Source: Corylus avellana
Taxonomy: Eukaryota > Streptophyta > Magnoliopsida > Fagales > Betulaceae
Assembly (NCBI RefSeq): GCF_901000735.1
Contig: NC_081545.1
Span: forward strand, 10,339,973 to 10,403,972
Direction: 5' to 3'
Length of the DNA stretch: 64,000 nucleotides
In this document: piece by piece, positions 45,065 to 57,380 of the stretch
Layout: each line of letters begins with the position of its first letter
Numbering within the stretch: the first letter of the stretch is position 1
The notes under the pieces: model-generated
What the model saw: the letters and a program-made list of their open reading frames with translations, nothing else
The model's database searches: none
Told to the model about the DNA's origin: nothing
Program-made: the position numbers and the translations under genes

Positions 45065-45254
45065 ATCACTTCATGCTCAAATATAGATTTATGAACCCTT
45101 GGAATGAGACAGCTTTAGGTTTAGTATAAGCTATTGTTTCGATTCCCGAGTGAGTGCAAATATTAGTGCCGTTTAAACACACGTAAACCATGCCGAACAA
45201 TCACCGGATCATTGTTAGACTACTATCAAAGTTTGCTAGACCATCATCGTTAGA
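45065..45254 (+). repeat. Duplicated spacer between E and H (A2)
   Basis: Continuation of the intergenic unit after the CCACG duplication. It parallels 50861-51050 and 21090-21291. Confidence 0.75.
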
Positions 45255-46144
45255 TGTAATACCCCCAAAAACCACCAACTTTTAAAGGTTAATAATTTTC
45301 TCAAAGCACTTTTATAAAACATATTCTTGAAAGGTGTTATAGCCTAATACCCTAAACCCCTTGTAAGTGGTCCCAAATCCCTTGGGATTTTCCCAAAAAA
45401 AAAAAAAAAACCAAAACCAAAACCAAAACCCAACTCTCTACTCAAACGTTGGCCTGGGGACCACCCAAGCTTTTGCCCTTAACCTTAATGCAAGCGTTTG
45501 CTAGGGGGACCACCCCGAGCGTTTGCTGACTAGTCTTTGGGCCATTGGGTAATACCCAAACATACACTTTAATCCTTTGATCCACTATGTAAATAGTACC
45601 CGAACGTTTGTTGGCACTGTGAAAAAAGTAATTTAAACCCATTATCCACTTTTGAGAAGAAGGCAAGCCCCAAGCCCCTATATAAATTCGCATCTTCATC
45701 CCTTAGTCTCTCCCAACACTAGAAAAACCCTAAACCTAGAGTGAGGAGTGATTTATAAGGGATCTTGGTGTGTTTTGCAATCTTTTAAGGTAGCCCCTTG
45801 CCCAAACATTTAGCATTTATATTATGCTTCCTATTTTGTGTCTATTACAAGTTTTAAAGATGCCTTGATGAGTTTTTGTACTTATTTTCTTAAAAAGAGC
45901 AAGAATGTTTTTAAAGAGCTTTAAACTCGCCTTAAACTCTATTAGTTACTCCATGTATATATTTCGAGGATAATGTATGCTTCCTTTATGGTTATTAGAT
46001 TTCTCAGATTTATTTCACCTTTCTATGCATTCACTCTGATTATGCTTTGAGGGGCGATTCCTCAGTCAGCTACCAGTTAGTTATATTGGGGTAGTTGCCG
46101 GTTACCCTACCAGACTAGTTAAGACCAAATTTGGGGGCATTACA
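45255..46144 (+). mobile_element. Solo LTR-like repeat 'H' (A2 copy), 890 bp, TSD TTAGA
   Basis: TGTAATACCCCC at the left, GGGGGCATTACA at the right, TTAGA at 45250-45254 and 46145-46149. A TATATAAAT box lies near 45680 on the plus strand. It shares the internal deletion of the short H form. Confidence 0.75.
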
Positions 46145-48690
46145 TTAGATATCGTTGACTATTTTTGATGCCAATCATTTTAAGTAATAGTCGGGCTTTG
46201 AAAAATATTTTTTAAAAAATTTGGTTGAAAATATTTTTTGATGAAAAATATTTTATGTCAAAACAAATGAATCATAAGATACAAATTATAGTGAAAAAAA
46301 CGTGAGGAAAAGTCATCCCTCTTCTTTCTTTGATCTTTTCTTAGCTATGTGGTTTGCAAGAAAAGGCACTGTAGTTGGATGCATGAACCCGCCACCATAC
46401 AGAAGCATATAAAGGCCAATAATAGGCCTACCAACCTCCAAACCCGAGGCTCCAGCCAAAGTGTTAGGTGAATAATTTTTCAACACCTAATATAATAGAT
46501 TGGTTAGGTTTTAACTTTTAAGGAAATTTAGACTTTAAAGATTTTGAGGTAACTTAGACATTTTACAAATACAAGGTTTGAAATTAATTTTTGCTTACCA
46601 TCTTTTTTAATTGAACGTCCTTAAGATAATAGTACTATTAAAAGATAAAAATACAAAATAAACCAGTTAACTAATGAATAACAAATGAAGATAATGATGT
46701 CCTTATTAAACTATTACTATTCTCGGATATTTAATTAAACACTTGCAAAAAAACTCAAAATTCATGGTGGACATACCCCGTCTATATATATATATGTTTA
46801 GTGTAAAGGAGTGTTAAATCACAATTTATCACAAAAATTTAAACTGATATAAATAAATTTAATCATTTAATCAATACTTTAACAAACAAATAAGTTACTA
46901 GTTCTTGTCTGCTAGTAATAGCAAATGCCACACGCATTAGAAATTTGACTCTCTAGAAAAGTCACTCTATGGTGACATATACAATATCCATGTGTCTAGC
47001 CTTCAAATGAGACACTTCACATAAGGAATTATGATTTTCAACAATTTGTTGCCTAAATTATTGCGAAAGAATGTATATAGCACTCATCTTTACAAATAAA
47101 TTTGAGGGGTACAAGTATTTATCGAAATAGATAAGTCCTATATGAATATAATGTTGGACATCTCAATCCGTCAGGAGATATCGTGTCCCTTGGTTCCTTG
47201 GCTACCATTAATAGCATATGACAAACTAGAAATTGGAGTCCCAATGTCACTTCATGTTGAAATATAAACTTACGTAAGCTTGGAAATGAGACAACTAACT
47301 GAGTGGCTGCTAATTAGTTTTTGTTGAAAAATACTTTTATAGACAAATAAGCTGTTGGTTCTTGTCTACTAGTAATAGCAAATGCCACATGCATTAGAAA
47401 TTTGACACTCTAGAAAAGTCACTCTATGGTGACATATACATCCACGTGTCTAGCCTTCAAATGAGACACTTCACATCAGGAATTACGATATTCAACTATT
47501 TGTTGCCTAAATTATTACAAAAAAAGGTATATTGCACTCATCTTTACAAATAAATTTGAGGGGGTACAAGTACTTATCGAAATAGATAAGTCCTATATGA
47601 GTATAATGTTGGACATCTCAATCCGTCAGGAGATATGGTGTCCCTTGGTTCCTTGGCTAGCATTAATAGCATATGACAAACTAGAAATTGGAGGCCCATT
47701 GTCACTTCATGTTGAAATATAAACTTAATTACGTAACCTTGGAAATGAGACAACTGATTGAGTGGCTGCTGATTAGTTTTTGTTGAAAAGTTTGTGTTTG
47801 TTTTGGCTTCTTTCTTTGCATTCTAGCACTTGCTTAGTTTTTATTGGAATGGGTTTGTTCACGTGGGTATTTTGGTCGGCATATGTTCGGAGCTGTTAAA
47901 TCTTCACGTGAAAAGCTGCATTTTTTTTTGGTTCTTACATGTCATACAATCAAAATTTGTTAATTTAATAGGCAGAATTTGAGTGTGAGGAGTAAATTAT
48001 TTTTTTGGCATACTTAAGGGACTTTTAAGTTAATTTTGATACCACATGCAGTTAATTGTACGTAAATAAGGTAAACCATAGAGATTAATTTATATTTTTC
48101 CTAATTAATTTAGTTTTAGAGTAATGTTAGATATTATATTTTATTTAAAAATGTTGATGTGCTACTCTTAACTAACTATTAAATTTTATTTAATTTTTTT
48201 AGGCAATTCCAAGAGCATTGGAAATGGAAGAAATGACACTATAGAGTTGAATAGGAGAAAATGGATCTTGAACGGAACTCACAAAGGTACCTCATCTAGG
48301 CAATTGCTGACTGAAATATGATCTCATGGTGCTTAAGAATTCATTCATGTCCCGTTCCCGTTCCTTGGCTAATGTGAGTCTCGGCTAAGAATCATTCTCT
48401 TCTATTTAGCTCTAGAGTGTGATTTCTCCCATTTTGAATTTCTTGGTATTAAGTAGAAAAGAAAATGAGATCTTTTTATTTTTTATTTAACAATGATTAA
48501 GCCAATTGTTAGTTGACAGTGTCATATCTATATTGTCAGATAAAAATATAATATATATCTACCATTATTTTTTAATATCAAAATTTAAGGAGACCTTACA
48601 AATTTATGTTCAATGTTGTGAAAATGCAGCATTTTGATAATCTAAGGTGGGATATTGTCATGTGTGGTACAAATATTGTTTTAACTTTTT
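46145..48690 (+). repeat. WSD-downstream intergenic unit (A2), with ~455-bp internal tandem duplication
   Basis: Parallels 51951-54060. Here the segment containing GTCTGCTAGTAATAGCAAAT to TTAGTTTTTGTTGAAAA is present twice (about 46877-47330 and 47333-47790), where other copies have it once. No gene supported. Confidence 0.8.
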
Positions 48691-48692
48691 TT

Positions 48693-49113
48693 AAGGGAAA
48701 AACATAATTTAAACCCCTAAATTATGATCACATTTTTTGTTTATGCTTCCAAACTTTAAAAAGTGACATTGAGGCCCTTCGAACTATCACTATTTCAAAT
48801 TAAACACTTTTTCATTTTTTTTCCAAAATGCCCTAGAAGTTATTAAAAAATTACCATTTAAAAAAATCTAAAATTATTAAAAAATTAAACAAAAAGGGGG
48901 AAAAAATTAAAATACCAATAGGGGTGGCCTTTTTCATATTAGCTCCCTTAATTTTTTTTTTTAAACTATTTTTTTTCAATAACTTCAAGGGTTTTGGGGT
49001 AAAAAAGTCTAATTCAACATAGGTGGTAATTCAAGGGGTCCCGATGCCACTTTTTAAAGTTTTAGGGTGTAAATGAAAATGTAGTAATAATTTAGGGGAC
49101 TAAAATATATATT
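48693..49113. mobile_element. Small TIR element in the intergenic unit, ~420 bp
   Basis: Internal ends ATAATTTAAACCCCTAAATT and, in reverse complement, ATATTTTAGTCCCCTAAATT. It is flanked by CTTTTT-like duplications, and the empty site is seen at about 27140 and 54055 (AACTTTTT followed by GAAATGTATG). A second copy is at 57691-58114. Confidence 0.65.
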
Positions 49114-49147
49114 CTTTTTAATTTATGAAAATGTATAATTGTTTTAA

Positions 49148-49287
49148 AGGGAAAAATATAAAAAAGCTTCATGAACTAACCATTGTTTTTAAAATAGCCA
49201 TATGAAGTTTAAAGTGTACTAAAGTGATATATCAAACTACCCAAAATGTATAAAAAATGTCACATTTTTATTATATTCCTATAATAC
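49148..49287. mobile_element. Truncated TIR element, cut at 49287
   Basis: Starts GGGAAAAATATAAAAAAGC and parallels 58149-58290. It stops abruptly where a fragment of the F LTR begins, marking a rearrangement junction. Confidence 0.6.
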
Positions 49288-49909
49288 TCTTAAGATATTT
49301 TCGTCGTCACGTCTTCACGGGATACTTTCTCTTAATGACGTGAAGGCTAGATTCGTAGATCTGAAACAACCCAGGTAATAACGAGAACGCAGTCTCATCG
49401 TCACGTGAAGAACAAATGTCTCATCTCCGTCACTTGACTCTTCTTAACGCAGCCTCTGACTAGAAAATAGTAACCTCAACATTGGTCCCGTTACATGTCC
49501 CGTTCTGACAAGAAAACAATAGCTTCAGCTATGGTTTCATTACATGTATCGTTCTAAGGAGGTTCCAGATGAGAAAACAGTAGCTTCTGCTTCACTCCCG
49601 TCACATCGTCATTCTGATGCCACTCCTAACGAGAAAACACATCTCCCTATTACATGTTCCATCTTGACGCATCTCCTGAAGAGAAAACAGTAACTTCTCG
49701 TTACAAGTCTTGTCATGACAGCACTTCTGACGAGAAACCAGTAACTCCCCGTTACATGTCTCGTTCTAACGGGAAAATCGGGTCTACTTCAATCAGCCTC
49801 TAAGAGCCTAAAATCTATTTTTCCAAATTTTCAAACACACAAAGAAGGACATCAACAACAAGGACATTACAAGAAAAGTTATTAAGTTAGGCCAACCTAA
49901 AACCTAATA
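49288..49909 (-). mobile_element. Truncated F 5' LTR (A3 copy)
   Basis: Reverse complement of about 3524-4140. It retains the TGACG-rich array but lacks the part nearest the PBS and all internal sequence. The outer end CCTAATA is followed by GTTAC as in the complete copy. Confidence 0.8.
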
Positions 49910-50855
49910 GTTACGCAACAATATTCTAATCACAATTAATTTCACTAAATGATTGTGAGTGAACTCCAATAAATATTTTTTATTAAACAATTAATCCCTT
50001 TGACTTTAACTTATGATTCCTGCATGAAATATTCTGTAACTGAATTAAGGCTAAGGATATTGTCATTTAATTCTCTAGCTCTTTATCCTTGAGTCACTTA
50101 TTTTAGGTTATTCTCATACATGTGAAAAACACATGTATATATTTTGGTATGCCAACCAAAATGCCCCCGTGTTCCCATATATTTTGATTGTCACTTTGTT
50201 TACCAATAAAGCATTTTGATTCCCTCTTGAAATTGGTGTTCCCATAATATTAGATGTGATTACCCAAAGTATTGAGCACTATTGACCAATGATAGGTCTC
50301 ACGCTTAGATAAATGTAAGTAATCAACACTTTACATCTGAGTTCACAAACTTCTCAAGATTTAGAATCAAAGTCTAAATAGTCTTTAAGGAGTTTTATTG
50401 TCTTTCTTTAATATATAGTATCTTTATGAAAAGACAACTGCTCCGTCTGTCCAGTACCTTAGGATCTTAGCACACTACACATCAATCCCGACGTCACCGC
50501 TTCACTTGATCAAAGTAGATCATCAAGATTCGTTGTGTAACAGTCTTACTCAAAATGGAATTTTCAGTTCCATTTACTGACTGCGAACTGTATACATTTA
50601 AGTATACAAGGATTATGGACCATGACCTTGTGTGATAATTATGTTACTCACACCCGTAGTCATATTCAATATAATCCTAGGACCTTTCACATGTATAACA
50701 AATGTGATGAACTTGGTAATAAGTATGTAAAATACATTTTATATGCTATACGCTCAAATCATTTTAATTAGAGAATATAACATATATATTCATTACAAAC
50801 ATTTGAATGTCAACACATATATAAAATAATTGGGATTCAGGCCATAATCCCAACA
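49910..50855 (-). mobile_element. Solo LTR 'E', 5' part (A3 copy, 946 bp)
   Basis: Reverse complement of 2578-3523, same length, ending CCCAACA followed by CCACG. It shares with that copy a segment (GATAATTATGTTACTCACACC at about 50632) missing from 45059-43631, so A3 and A1 are closest relatives. Confidence 0.8.
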
Positions 50856-51050
50856 CCACGGTCACTTCATGCTCAAATATAGATTTATGAACCCTTGGAA
50901 TGAGACAGCTTTAGGTTTAGTATAAGCTATTGTTCCGATTCCCGAGTGAGTGCAAATATTAGTGCCGTTTAAACACATGTAAACCATGCCAAATAATCAC
51001 CGGATCATTGTTAGACTACTATCAAAGTTTGCTAGACCATCGTCGTTAGA

Positions 51051-51950
51051 TGTAATACCCCCTAAAGCCACCAACTTTTAAAGGTTAATAATTTTCTCAA
51101 AGCACTTTCATAAAACATATTCTTCAAATGTGTTATAGCCCAATAACCTAAACCCCTTGTAAGTGGTCCCAAATCCCATGAGATTTTCCCCCCCCAAAAA
51201 AAAAAAAAAAAAAAAAAAACCTAAACTCAACTCTCTACTCAACATTGGCTTGGGGACCACCCAAGCATTCACCTTAACCTTAATGCGAGCATTTGCTAGG
51301 GGGACCACCCCGAGCATTTGTTGACTAGTCTTTGGGCTATTGGGTAATACCCAAACATACGCTTTAATCCTTTGATCCGCTATTGGGTACTATGTAAATA
51401 GTACCCCGAACGTTTGTTGGCACTGTGAAAAAAGTAATTTTAACCCATTATCCACTTTTGAGAAGAAGGCAAGCCCCAAGCCCTTATATAAACTCTCATC
51501 TTCGTCCCTCAATCTCTCCCAACACCAGAAAAACCCTAAGCCTAGTGTGAGGAGTGATTTATAAGGGCTCTTGGTGTGTTTTGCCATCTTCTAAGGTAGC
51601 CCCTTGCCCAAACATTTAGGATTTATATTATGCTTCCTATTTTGTATATATTACAAGTTTTAAAGATGCATTGGTGAGTTTTTGTACCGATTTCCTTAAA
51701 AAGAGCAAGAATGTTTTTAAAGAGGTTTAAACTCGCCTTTAAACTCTATTAGTTACTCCATGTATATATTTCGAGGATAATGTATGCTTCCTTTATGGTT
51801 ATTAGATTTCTTAGATTTATTTCACATTTTTATGCATTCACTCTGACTATGCTTAGAGGGGCGATTCCTCAGTCAACTACCAGTTAGTTATATTGAGGTA
51901 GTTGCCAATTACGCTACCAGACTGGTTAAGACCAAATTTGGGGTGTTACA
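51051..51950 (+). mobile_element. Solo LTR-like repeat 'H' (A3 copy), 900 bp, TSD TTAGA
   Basis: Same ends and duplication as the A2 copy (TTAGA at 51046-51050 and 51951-51955). It contains C- and A-homopolymers near 51190-51218. Confidence 0.75.
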
Positions 51951-54100
51951 TTAGATATCGTTGACTATTTTATGATGCCAATCATTTTAAGTACTAATTG
52001 GGCGCTGTAAAATATTTTTAAAAAAATTTAGTTGAAAATATATTTTGATAAAAAATATTTTATGTCAAAACAAATGAATATATATATATATATATAAAAT
52101 AAAAAAAAAATAAAATAAAAAAATAAAAAAAACAGTGAGGAAAAGTCGTCCCTCTTCTTTTTCTTTTGTCTTTTCTTAGCTACGTGGTTTGCAAGAAAAT
52201 GCACTCTAGTTGGATGCATGAAGCCGCCACCATACAGAAGCATATAAAGGCCAATAATAGGCCTACCAACCTCCAACCTCGGGGCTCCAGCCAAAGTGTT
52301 AGGTGAATAATTTTTCAACACCTAATATAATAGATTGGTTAGGTTTTAACTTTTAAAGAAATTTAGACTTGAAAGATTTTGAGGTAACTTAGACATTTTA
52401 CGAATACAAGGTTTGAAATTAATTTTTGTTTACCATCTTTTTTAATTGAACGCCCTTAAGATAATAGTACTATTAAAAGATAAAAATACAAAATAAAACA
52501 GTTAACTAATGAATAACAATTAATGAAGATAATGATGTCCTTATGAAACGATTACTATTCTCAGATATTTAATTAAACACTTACAAAAAGAAATCAAAAT
52601 TTATGTTTGACATACCCCACCTATATTTATATACACGTTTAGTGTAAAGGAGTGTTAAATCACAACTTATCACAAAAATTTAAACTAATGTAAATAAATT
52701 TAATCATTTAATCAATATTTTAACATACAAATAAGCTGCTGGTTCTTGTCTGCTAGTAATAGCAAATGGCACACACATTAGAAATTTGAGACTCTAGAAA
52801 AGTGTATGGTGACATATACATCCACATGTGTAGCCTTCAAATGAGACACTCCACATCAGGGATTAGGATTTTCAACAATTCATTGCCTAAATTATTGCGT
52901 AAGAATGTATATAGCACACATCTTTACAAATAAATTTGAGGAGGTCCAAGTACTTATCGAAATAGATAAGTCCTATTTGAAAATAATGTGGGACATCTCA
53001 ATCCGTCAGGAGATATGGTGTCCCTTTGTTCCTCGGCTACCATTAATAGCATATGCCAAACTAGAAATTGGAGGCCCAATGTCACTTCACGTTGAAATAT
53101 AAACTTACGTAACCTTGGAAATGAGACAACTTGACTGGCTGCTGACTAGTTTTCGTCGAAAAGATTTTGGCTTCTATCTTTGTATTCTAGCACTTGCTTA
53201 GTTTTTATTGGAATGGGTTTGTTCACGTGGGTATTTTGGTCGGCACATGTTCGGAGCTGTTAAATCTTCATGTGAAAAGTTGCATTTTTTATTGGTTCTT
53301 ACATGTCATACAATCAAAATATGTTAATTTAATAGGCAGAATTTGAGTGTGAGGAGTAAATTATTTTTTTGTCAAATTTGAGGGACTTTTAAGTTAATTT
53401 TGATACTATATGCAGCTAATTGTACGTAAATAAGGTAAACAATAGAGATTAATTTATATTTTTTCTTAATTAATTTAGTTTTAGAGTAATGTTAGATATT
53501 ATATTTTATTTAAAAATTGGTGATGTGCCACTCTTAACTAACTATTATTATTATTATTATTATTATTATTTTAGGCAATTCTAAGAGTATTGGAAATGGA
53601 AGAAAGGACACTATAGAGTTGAATAGGAGAAAATGGATCTTGAACGGAACTCACAAAGGTACCTCCTAGGCAATTGCAGACTAAAATATGATCTCATGGT
53701 GCTTAAGAATTCATTCATGTCCCGTTCCTTGGCTAATGTGAGTCTGGGCTAAGAATCATTCTCTCCTATTTAGCTTTAGAGTGTGATTTCTCCCATTTTG
53801 AATTTCTTGGTATTACGTAGAAAAAAAAATGAGATCTTTTAATTTTTTATTTAACAATGATTATGTCAATTGTTAGTTGACAATGTCATATCTATATTAT
53901 CAGATAAAAATATAATATGTATCTACCATTAGTTTTTAATATCAAAATTTAAGGAGACCTTACAAATTTATGTTGGTCAATGTTGTGAAAATGTAGCATT
54001 TTGATAATCTAAGGTGGGATATTGTCATGTGTGGTACAAATATTGTTTTAACTTTTTTGAAATGTATGAAAATGTAAAATTGTTTTAAACTACTCTTGGC
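51951..54100 (+). repeat. WSD-downstream intergenic unit (A3)
   Basis: Near-identical inverted match to 1-1531 up to about 53450, then parallel to 48110-48690. It contains (TA)n near 52078 and (ATT)n near 53549-53571. Includes the 65-codon frame at 52905-53102 discussed for 366-563. No supported gene. Confidence 0.8.
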
Positions 54101-54751
54101 TTCGAAGTTGGGGGGGATATGTGTAAAAAGCAGCGTGCTTGGTAAATCACATCAAATAATTGAAGTAAAACATACAGTGTTGACTGTTCGTGGGGCCGGT
54201 GTTCTCTTTAATTTATGAGAATGAGAAATTTGTCACTGAATTTGTGTGGAGTCCACATGAGTTCACAAATCTAATGGTTAATTTATTGAATTTTTTTTAA
54301 AAATATAATTGTGTAACGTGCCTTATAATTCATGGTTTGAATTTCAAGTGATTGGGTGGCCAATTGAAATAGAGTCATAATGGAGTTTGGCTATTTGAAC
54401 ACGTCTTGGATTGTCTAATCAGACGACTTCTTTTGTTTTAAATTATCATTTTTTTAAAAGCTTAAGCATAGAAAAATATAAATTTAATTATTTAATTTAT
54501 ATTCTAACACTTTCCCTTACATGTGAGCTTAAACTCATTTTTCATGAGTGGGTTCTTAGAGCATCTAACTTTTGATACCATATTAAATCATCAATTTTCT
54601 TAAAAATTTAAATTGATAAAAAAAAAAAATTAATATAATCATTTAATTTATATTTTAAAATTCCTTTTAACTCAATTTTTTCTTTAAGAGATTGAACAAC
54701 GTGCACGTTGGTCAACAAATATGAAATCATTTAAAGGGCATTTGACACTTA
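54101..54751 (+). other. WSD promoter-like remnant and AT-rich DNA
   Basis: 54140-54200 resembles the WSD upstream region (AAATCACATCAAATAATTGA). The rest shows no gene. Confidence 0.5.
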
Positions 54752-55026
54752 GGCTTTGTTTGGTAATGGGGATGGGGTTGGCTCAAACACTGTTCATTAC
54801 TATTTCCCAAAAAAATCAACATCAAAACATTCTAACTTTTTCACTTTTAATATCAAATCATTCACTTTTTTATTATTATTCAAATAAAAAAATCACTACA
54901 AAACAAAACTTTTTCACTTTTCCGTACCACTTTTTCATTTTTTTTATACCAAACATTCTTACTTTTTTTTCACATCAATCTACATCAACTACAGTGTTTA
55001 GGCCATCCCATTTGCCAAACACACCC
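54752..55026. mobile_element. PIF/Harbinger-type (Tourist-like) MITE, 275 bp, TSD TTA
   Basis: Ends GGCTTTGTTTGGTAATGGGG and, in reverse complement, GGGTGTGTTTGGCAAATGGG, flanked by TTA (54749-54751, 55027-55029). Terminal sequence and 3-bp TTA duplication fit PIF/Harbinger MITEs. An open frame across it is not a gene. Confidence 0.75.
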
Positions 55027-55029
55027 TTA

Positions 55030-55552
55030 ATAAGATGAGACACTACCCTTTTTTATTTATTTATTGCTTTTATTCAAGGTAAGACACTACTTGATATGAT
55101 ATTTAACAACGTTCATCCAACTGTCTTGCAAACTGTCAAATCATAAACGGCGTGCTTGGTACTTCACAAGGTGAGGCATGATTTGATATGATATTTAACT
55201 ATGAGATTACCTTCTATGTGTGGTTGTGGTATAAACTCTTTTTTTTCTTTCTATTCAATGAGAAATTGACACTTCAACGTGGTACAATTTAAGAAAAGAA
55301 GATAAGTACACCAGATTACATCAAATTTTACTAAAAATTAAAAAATCTCACATCACATTTATGGATGTGATATGGTGTGTTAAGTATTATTTTGTCTTAA
55401 GTTGTACTAAGCTTATGTCTCAATCTCTCATTTAATTGCACAAAATGATGGATTTGTGCTACAACCTCATAGAAGCAACTCTCATTTACTATTTAGTGCA
55501 TTCATATTCCACTAAGCAAATATTTAATTTATAATATAGTTGAAGAATACAA

Positions 55553-55587
<35 letters not shown>

Positions 55588-56513
55588 TTAATTTTAACTA
55601 TTTACCTTTTAAAGTTACCTACAATCGACTTAATGTTTTAGGTATTCACTTTAACTATTCTATTTAAAATATTTATTTTTTAAAATCTATTTTTACTATT
55701 CCCAATGAAAAAAGATTATACTATTTTGTTCATTAATTTAACTTATGTATTGTTGAGTTACAATGCTAAATGGTAGCAATTAGTCAAATCATTAAGCATT
55801 ATGGCTACCCGAATGTAAAGATTTTTTAAATGTCGTTTTAAATTTTTAAATGCGTGAAAATGTATAATTATTTTAAACTACCAAGAAATCGAAGTAGGAG
55901 GTTATGTTATTAGTTTTTTAATCTAATTTTTTGTGGGAATACATTTTTGTACCATAAAATCATAAACAACTTGGTTGGCGCAATACATCAAATAATTGAA
56001 GGGAAAATCTATTCCATATGGTATTTACAACATAAAACTATATGAAAATTTGGTTAGGCAAGTTGACATTAATGGTTAGACCCACTTGATATATGGTATT
56101 GAAGCACGTGACTTGTAGATGGTCGAATCACAATGGTGAGACCCTACTTGATATGGTATTCACAATGTTTATCACATTTATTTATTTTCTTTGAAGCAAG
56201 AACCTTTATCACATTGGCATTTAATGAGGTGGGACACCATTTCATATAGAGGAATGCTACAGTTTTTCTATGTATTCTCATTATTCTATGTGGATGTTGT
56301 TTTCTAAAAAAATAGAAAAAAAAAAAAATACTCACATTGGTCCCTCATTTTATTTTAAAAAATAATATTCACGTAGAATGAAGAGAATACATGAAAAAAC
56401 CAGAAGAAACCGTGGTATTTCTCTTTTAAGACGGCTATATCAGATTGAGTCTGCATTTATTGTGGGTAGGTGCAAATTCATTGCTTTAAATGTGTAAGGA
56501 TCTCCTAACCTGG
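55030..56513 (+). other. AT-rich DNA including an old WSD promoter copy
   Basis: About 55935-56505 is similar to 58680-58905 upstream of the intact WSD gene, including CACATCAAATAATTGAAG-like strings and the TATA position, here changed to TTTAAATGTG. A T/A homopolymer pair lies at about 55552-55587. No coding. Confidence 0.55.
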
Positions 56514-57209
56514 ATGGATTGAGATCCCCGGCAATAATGGGAAAATTGCCCACCAATTTTTTTTGAAATCCTGACATCTATTTTCATCCAACAGCCACCA
56601 TTTTGCCACGTGTCCCACTCAATATAAAATAATAAAATATTATTATTTCTTAAAAGGTAAATATAAAATCAAATAATAAAAAATAAAAATAGTTATTAAA
56701 AAGCCACCCCAGTTCAGCAAAGTCACCCCATGGCCCCAGGGGGTGGTTCGGCCACCCCCTAGGCTGAAACCATAAAATTGGTAGCCCGAACCATGGGGCC
56801 ATGAGCCACCACCAACCCGGTGGCCACCTTGAACCATTGGTGGTTGTTTCCTGCCAAGGTCGATTGGGGATGATGGCTCCCCACAGGGCCATGGGGAGTG
56901 GCTTTGGCCACCAGCCGACCCCAAGGGTGGTTCAGCCACCCAAGTCGGTTAGGGGTGGCTTGAAACCATGGCTAAAGGGAATAACCGCTAAAATGGGTTG
57001 GCCGGCCACCCCATATTTTTTAATAATTATTTTTATTTTTTATTATTTAATTTTATATTTATTTTTTAAAAAATAGTAATATTTTATTATTTTATATTAA
57101 GTGGAACACATGGCGGAATAGTGACTGTTAGATGAAAATGGATTGTCAGGATTTCAAATAAAAAAATTAGTGGGCAATTTTTCCTCGATTGCTAAGGATC
57201 TCAATCCAT
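56514..57209. mobile_element. Long-TIR foldback element, 696 bp, TSD CCTGG
   Basis: ATGGATTGAGATCC at the left is perfectly mirrored at the right, and similarity of the arms extends about 190 bp inward (TTGCCCAC, CCATTTTCATC, AATAATAAAATATT). CCTGG flanks both sides (56509-56513, 57210-57214). The empty site is visible upstream of the intact gene near 58895. The core is GC-rich with CCACC/GGTGG repeats and no transposase. Frames within are artefacts of the inverted structure. Confidence 0.8.
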
Positions 57210-57274
57210 CCTGGACTCCCACAACTTAGAAGTTTGCCTTTTTGGTAATTGAAGCATTAAAAACACAAACCATC

Positions 57275-57380
57275 ATGGAGAACTTAAGGGAAGGATTAGA
57301 GCCAGTGAGTCCCTATTGACACTACTTCAACAGCTGTGAACTATGTGTATCTATTATTGGTGTTTTTGAATCTGAGAAAA
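57275..57380 (+). pseudogene. WSD-like acyltransferase, exon 1 fragment (copy 3)
   Basis: ATG at 57275 opens MENLREGLEPVSPY and is stopped by TGA at 57317-57319, where the intact gene has GGA (Gly15). Similarity continues out of frame of function to about codon 36 (VSIIGVFES) and then ends. The foldback element at 56514-57209 sits between its promoter remnant and this exon. No exons 2-5 belong to it. Broken beyond expression. Confidence 0.85.

Noticed and set aside
56643..57076. Overlapping frames in the foldback element
   Set aside because: They mirror each other across the inverted repeat and have no family resemblance.
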